Source: Vibrio sp. MEBiC08052
GTDB lineage: Bacteria > Pseudomonadota > Gammaproteobacteria > Enterobacterales > Vibrionaceae
Length of the DNA stretch: 64,000 nt
Direction: 5' to 3'
NCBI RefSeq assembly: GCF_001506075.1
Contig: NZ_KQ947477.1
Coordinates: forward strand, 44,836 to 108,835
Part shown: piece by piece, positions 60,138 through 64,000 of the stretch
Numbering within the stretch: the stretch's first letter is position 1
How the letters are laid out: each line of letters starts with the position of its first letter
Program-made: the position numbers and the translations under genes
The notes under the pieces: model-generated
What the model was told of the DNA's origin: nothing
What the model saw: the letters and a program-made list of their open reading frames with translations, nothing else
Database searches by the model: none

Positions 60138-60622
60138 CGAATATTCCAGTAGCGTCTCACGCGCCTCAGCAGCAGGAAAAGCCATGGCCACAAAATACAG
60201 CTAATGATCCCCCCCCATAAAGAGAGCGCATTAAACTCAACTGGACGGAACAAAAACTCCCCCCCCAGAACCATGACATCGAGTGCGATCGTCAGTAACC
60301 CAATCACGATCGCCTGCTGCCACAACGCCATATTCCGCAGAATCAAAAAGTTCATCGCAACAATATACACAATAATAGACAACATCATGCCACGGATCCC
60401 CAGAGTCGATCCGAGAATCAAGTCCCAGAGTAGTCCAAGTACCAGAGCGGTTCCGACATTAACACGGTGAGGCAGCGCGAGTACCCAGTAACAGAGAATC
60501 AGTAAAATCCATGAGGGGCGCAATAACTCAAGCGCCCCCGGCCATGGGATCGTCTGCAAAACGAGCGCACAAAAGAAGGATATCCAGATCACAACATGCC
60601 CTTTCAGGACTCTATTGGCCAC
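60134..60622 (-). CDS. mreD: Rod-shape protein MreD
   Basis: Integral membrane component of the elongasome, 162 residues with about five helices (E. coli 162). It starts MANRVLKGHVVIW and includes RPSWILLILCYWVLALPHRVNVGTAL and LLWDLILGSTLG, both family-typical. It overlaps mreC by 11 bases and maf by 4. It acts with MreB, MreC, RodA and PBP2 in lateral wall synthesis. Confidence 0.95.
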   Translation of the reverse strand: MANRVLKGHVVIWISFFCALVLQTIPWPGALELLRPSWILLILCYWVLALPHRVNVGTALVLGLLWDLILGSTLGIRGMMLSIIVYIVAMNFLILRNMALWQQAIVIGLLTIALDVMVLGGEFLFRPVEFNALSLWGGIISCILWPWLFLLLRRVRRYWNIR

Positions 60623-61499
60623 GCTGCCCCTCCTTATCCAAGGTATCCGTTAAAGGCTGGCGGGTTTTCTGTTGGCGGTCCTCGTTCGGCCAGACCAGCA
60701 ACAAATAACGTAAGCGATCAAAGTCAACGACCGGAGTTGCTTCAATCACAGCAAACTCACGACGTGTGTCTTTATCTACTTTGGATACTCTGGCGACAGG
60801 ATAACCCTCCGGGTAAATGCCTCCCAATCCTGAAGAGGCCAGCAAATCCCCCTCTTCGATATCGGTACTACTCGGAATATGCTCCAGTTGAATATATTCC
60901 GACTGGCCATTCCCGGAAGCAATCACTCGAATATCATTGCGTAGATCCTGAACAGGAATCGCACTATTGGCATCAATCAGCAGTAACACCCTGCTATTAT
61001 GAGCAGCCACAAACGTCACCTGACCGACGATCCCTTTTTCATTAATAACGGGCTGGCCTTCATAGACGCCATCGGTCCGGCCTTTATCAATCACAACTTG
61101 GTGGGTATACGGTGAGGTATCGACCGCCATCACTTCCGTGACCATCTTTCGCTCATCCCGAACAAAAGACGATCCCAGTAATTTTCTTAAGCGCTGATTT
61201 TCTTCTTTATACTGATTGAACAAAATCAAATCACTTCTGAGCGTCAATACTTCTTGTTTCAGCCGTTGATTGGATTCCAATAACGTCTTGTGACTCTGCA
61301 TCCGCTCGTATAAACCGTCAAATAAAACCCGGGGAAGGTCCGCAGCATACTGAATCGGTGCAACGAAACTATTGAGAAAATAACGTACGTGAGAAAAAGT
61401 ATTTAAACGACTATCAGCCAGCATGAGACTGGCTGATAATACAACGGCAAAAAAAAGACGTAGCGAAAGAGATGGACCTCGCCCAAAAATTGGCTTCAT
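60612..61499 (-). CDS. mreC: Rod-shape protein MreC
   Basis: Bitopic scaffold of the elongasome. Of 295 residues, an N-terminal helix (about 10-30) is followed by a coiled coil (about 65-110, SNQRLKQEVLTLRSDL...NQRLRKLL). A periplasmic double beta-barrel contains VINEKGIVGQV, RVLLLIDANSAIPVQ and LASSGLGGIYPEGYPVA. It lies 57 bases after mreB and overlaps mreD. Confidence 0.96.
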   Translation of the reverse strand: MKPIFGRGPSLSLRLFFAVVLSASLMLADSRLNTFSHVRYFLNSFVAPIQYAADLPRVLFDGLYERMQSHKTLLESNQRLKQEVLTLRSDLILFNQYKEENQRLRKLLGSSFVRDERKMVTEVMAVDTSPYTHQVVIDKGRTDGVYEGQPVINEKGIVGQVTFVAAHNSRVLLLIDANSAIPVQDLRNDIRVIASGNGQSEYIQLEHIPSSTDIEEGDLLASSGLGGIYPEGYPVARVSKVDKDTRREFAVIEATPVVDFDRLRYLLLVWPNEDRQQKTRQPLTDTLDKEGQRGQ

Positions 61500-61556
61500 G
61501 ATGACAATCCCGTTTTGCAGCGTCTCTTCATCTCAAACAATGACACAAAGATGGCA

Positions 61557-62600
61557 CTACTCTTCACTAAATAAATCACCGCCATGCATGTCGATCATTT
61601 CTAGCGCTTTACCACCGCCTCGGGCAACACATGTCAGTGGGTCATCGGCAACCACAACGGGGATTCCCGTTTCTTCGGTCAGCAGACGATCAAGATCTTT
61701 CAGCAGTGCACCACCACCAGTCAGCACCATCCCGTTTTCAGAAATATCTGATGCGAGTTCCGGCGGACATTGCTCTAATGCAATCATCACGGCAGAGACG
61801 ATCCCGGTGAGCGGCTCCTGGAGCGCTTCCAGAATTTCATTCGAGTTCAGTGTAAAACTACGCGGCACACCTTCTGCCAGATTACGACCACGAACTTCTA
61901 TTTCCCGGACATCGTCACCCGGATAAGCCGTCCCGATTTCATGTTTAATCTTTTCGGCAGTCGCCTCACCGATCAAACTACCGTAGTTACGGCGAACATA
62001 ATTGATAATCGCCTCATCAAACCGGTCGCCACCAATCCGTACTGAAGACGAATACACGACACCATTGAGAGAAATAACTGCAACTTCAGTCGTCCCGCCA
62101 CCGATATCAACCACCATTGAACCGGTCGGCTCCGAAACGCGAAGACCCGCACCGATAGCAGCAGCCATCGGTTCATCAATCAGATAAACTTCACGGGCTC
62201 CGGCACCTTCCGCCGATTCTTTGATCGCACGTCGTTCAACCTGAGTTGAACCACAAGGGACACAAATCAACACCCGGGGACTCGGTTTAAGAAAACTATT
62301 GTCATGGACTTGTTTGATAAAAGTTTGCAACATTTTCTCAGTGACGTAGAAATCAGCGATTACACCATCTTTCATGGGACGAATTGCTGAAATATTCCCC
62401 GGTGTTCGTCCCAGCATCTGTTTCGCCGCATGTCCGACGGCAGCGACACTACGACCACCACGCCCTTTATCTTGGCGAATTGCTACAACGGAAGGCTCGT
62501 CAAGGACAATACCTTGTCCTTTGACGTATATAAGCGTGTTGGCAGTCCCTAAATCAATCGATAAGTCGTTTGAAAACATACCACGAAGTTTCTTAAACAT
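61557..62600 (-). CDS. mreB: Rod-shape actin homologue MreB
   Basis: The ATP-binding actin-like filament protein that positions wall synthesis. The 347-residue product has the phosphate-1 motif DLGTANTLIYVKG, VCVPCGSTQVERRA (VLICVPCGSTQ), phosphate-2 MVVDIGGGTTEVAVISL and the adenosine motif VLTGGGALLKDLD. Length equals E. coli MreB. It is first in the mreBCD-maf-rng order. Confidence 0.98.
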   Translation of the reverse strand: MFKKLRGMFSNDLSIDLGTANTLIYVKGQGIVLDEPSVVAIRQDKGRGGRSVAAVGHAAKQMLGRTPGNISAIRPMKDGVIADFYVTEKMLQTFIKQVHDNSFLKPSPRVLICVPCGSTQVERRAIKESAEGAGAREVYLIDEPMAAAIGAGLRVSEPTGSMVVDIGGGTTEVAVISLNGVVYSSSVRIGGDRFDEAIINYVRRNYGSLIGEATAEKIKHEIGTAYPGDDVREIEVRGRNLAEGVPRSFTLNSNEILEALQEPLTGIVSAVMIALEQCPPELASDISENGMVLTGGGALLKDLDRLLTEETGIPVVVADDPLTCVARGGGKALEMIDMHGGDLFSEE

Positions 62601-62733
62601 ATTCTTCGTTCATCCTGCAAGAAAATTGAAGATTAAAATTCCGTTAAATGTACCAATGCCTTGCTGTCACAGCAAGATATTGACACCGAAACATGGACAG
62701 AAACACGCAATTTCTAACAGATTTCTTACTCAG

Positions 62734-62771
62734 GGCTAAGATTCCGCCTGAAATAGCACCGAATCTTAGCC
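62734..62771 (-). other. Stem-loop between csrD and mreB
   Basis: GGCTAAGATTC / GAATCTTAGCC, an 11-bp perfect stem around a 16-base loop, 8 bases beyond the csrD stop. On the minus strand the tail is CTGAGT rather than U-rich, so it is at best a weak terminator. Confidence 0.5.
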
Positions 62772-62778
62772 TGTTCTG

Positions 62779-64000
62779 TCAGCGCTGAGTGTGTTTCGTT
62801 TTCCAGCGTTTCCGTTTCCCCGGTTTAATATTGGTTACCCGAGGCTTGGGAATCCATTGAGATTCGATATCAAATAACCGTCCCTGAACGCCACTGACGC
62901 CCAAAGACTGAAGAATTTTCCATTCACCTTCAGATTCAACACCGACGGCGATAATTTGAGTGTCCGCGCCACGGCAGACACCAACCATACTCCGAACAAA
63001 CAACTGGTTCTCGGAGCGTCGTTCAATACCTTTTACCAGACTACGATGAAGTTTCAGATAGTCAATTTTGAATTCTTTGACGTAATGCGTGCTGACGATC
63101 GTACGTCCGACCTGTCCAGCCACAATCTGGCAATTGAACGCAGCAATCATTTTTAACACCGGTCGCATATAGTCAAGGTGTTTCACTAAATGACTTTCCG
63201 TAAACTCAAAACAGAGCCGCTGACGATATTCACGAGGCAGTTGCATCAGCAAATTCCTGAACCAGATAAAATGCGAACGCTGAGCAAATGAGGTGACATA
63301 TAAATTGATTGAATATATATCAGTGCCTGAGCCTTCCTCCCGAAGGAATCGCACCACGCGATGACAGGTTACCCGATCCAGCACCATTTCATAGCCAACG
63401 GTCACAATTGCTGAGATAAACCGAGACGTTTTCATGAATCCCTGTCCCGGTTCGGGAATTCTGACAAAAAGTTCTTTATGGACAACCGAGAGTTGGTTAT
63501 GACGGGAGATGACATAACAGTCCTGTTTGAATAAACATATTTTCTCTTCAGTCAGGTTATGTTCAAACAAACTACGCCAGCGAACGTTACCTCTTTCATC
63601 ATCGACCGGTTTAACCTTGTTAAAGCGGCTCCACGCGTTGACACCTTCCAATTGAGCCGTTTTTAATGCTGTCTCCACCTCATCAATAATTCTCCCCCAC
63701 TGTTCTCCTTCGGTGTACATTGTGATGCCGATATGACACCAGTTACCCGGTTCCAGTGGCAGAGGCGGACTTAACCGCTCAATCCCTTTCAAACACTGGA
63801 CAGCAACCTGAGCCACTTCCTTTGAATTTTGATGAGGGATCAACACCGAGAAAACGGTGTCATAATAACGCGACAGAATGGCATCCGGATAACGTTGAAT
63901 CACATTCGAAATACATTCCCCGACCTGAACGACCAAATGATCAAATTCTGATTTATCCCGCCCATCCAGCTCTTCAAGCTGTAGCATCAGGACACCGCCT
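62779..64000 (-). CDS. csrD: RNase E specificity factor CsrD, C-terminal part
   Basis: CsrD targets the sRNAs CsrB/CsrC for RNase E decay. The frame is open to the right edge of the window, so the N-terminal membrane part and half of the GGDEF domain are missing. At least 406 residues are visible. The degenerate GGDEF half ends with WCHIGITMYTEGEQWG. A degenerate EAL domain follows, with HKELFVRIP where active enzymes have an EAL motif, and KIDYLKLHRSLVKGI. The missing catalytic residues fit CsrD, which has no diguanylate cyclase or phosphodiesterase activity. Adjacent mreB is the conserved neighbour. Confidence 0.92.
   Translation of the reverse strand, partial: GGVLMLQLEELDGRDKSEFDHLVVQVGECISNVIQRYPDAILSRYYDTVFSVLIPHQNSKEVAQVAVQCLKGIERLSPPLPLEPGNWCHIGITMYTEGEQWGRIIDEVETALKTAQLEGVNAWSRFNKVKPVDDERGNVRWRSLFEHNLTEEKICLFKQDCYVISRHNQLSVVHKELFVRIPEPGQGFMKTSRFISAIVTVGYEMVLDRVTCHRVVRFLREEGSGTDIYSINLYVTSFAQRSHFIWFRNLLMQLPREYRQRLCFEFTESHLVKHLDYMRPVLKMIAAFNCQIVAGQVGRTIVSTHYVKEFKIDYLKLHRSLVKGIERRSENQLFVRSMVGVCRGADTQIIAVGVESEGEWKILQSLGVSGVQGRLFDIESQWIPKPRVTNIKPGKRKRWKTKHTQR

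Noticed and set aside
1..64000. CRISPR arrays, prophage, integron or toxin-antitoxin modules
   Set aside because: No regularly spaced repeats, integrase, attC-like elements, phage genes or recognisable toxin-antitoxin pairs were seen.

Overview
The window reads as a chromosomal segment of a marine gammaproteobacterium of the Vibrionaceae, most likely Vibrio. This rests on protein sequences and gene order: djlA/lptD-surA-pdxA-rsmA-apaG-apaH-folA, cgtA/rpmA/rplU/ispB, mdh/argR, and tldD-nitrilase-yhdP-rng-maf-mreDCB-csrD. No species can be named from the sequence alone. The first bases are the 3' end of tRNA-Thr followed by tRNA-Asn. The last gene, csrD, runs off the right edge.

Layout. (1) 1-15.2 kb is core: tRNAs, outer-membrane assembly (lptD, surA), pyridoxal synthesis (pdxA), ribosome and nucleotide housekeeping (rsmA, apaG, apaH, folA), a YjjP/YjjB exporter, the Obg GTPase, L27/L21, octaprenyl diphosphate synthase, malate dehydrogenase and ArgR. 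(2) 15.5-19.8 kb is a TAXI-type TRAP transporter with a fused permease, followed by a UspA-family protein. (3) 19.9-33.1 kb is a hexuronate catabolic locus: UxuR-type regulator, UxuA, a GH2-like domain protein, a DctPQM TRAP transporter, a GH31 glycosidase, UxuB, UxaC, KdgK and KdgA. Together these carry glucuronate to pyruvate and glyceraldehyde-3-phosphate, and TTGGTnnACCAA operators lie at its divergent promoters. (4) 33.1-40.8 kb is an AT-rich cluster encoding the complete enzyme set for the simple carbapenem antibiotic (1-carbapen-2-em-3-carboxylic acid): CarA, CarB, CarC, CarD and CarE, with CarF-like and CarG-like immunity proteins. A DMT/EamA exporter gene sits between the two immunity genes, and no CarR (LuxR-type) activator is present. 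A 49-codon Cys-containing peptide gene lies beside the cluster on the other strand. (5) 41.0-51.3 kb is a second carbohydrate locus: ROK regulator, GlcNAc-kinase-like protein, Gfo/Idh oxidoreductase, GH28 glycosidase, a CUT1 ABC importer, an OGA-like acetyltransferase and the ABC ATPase. (6) 51.4-64 kb returns to core: rraB, tldD, nitrilase, yhdP, rng, maf, mreD, mreC, mreB, csrD.

The central result is the carbapenem cluster. CarB makes carboxymethylproline from pyrroline-5-carboxylate supplied by CarD (with ferredoxin CarE), CarA closes the beta-lactam, and CarC epimerises and desaturates the product. CarF and CarG are secreted immunity candidates, and the EamA protein is a candidate exporter. 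The block from about 15.5 to 51.3 kb lies between argR and tldD, which belong to one conserved housekeeping neighbourhood in relatives, so this junction looks like an accessory-gene site.
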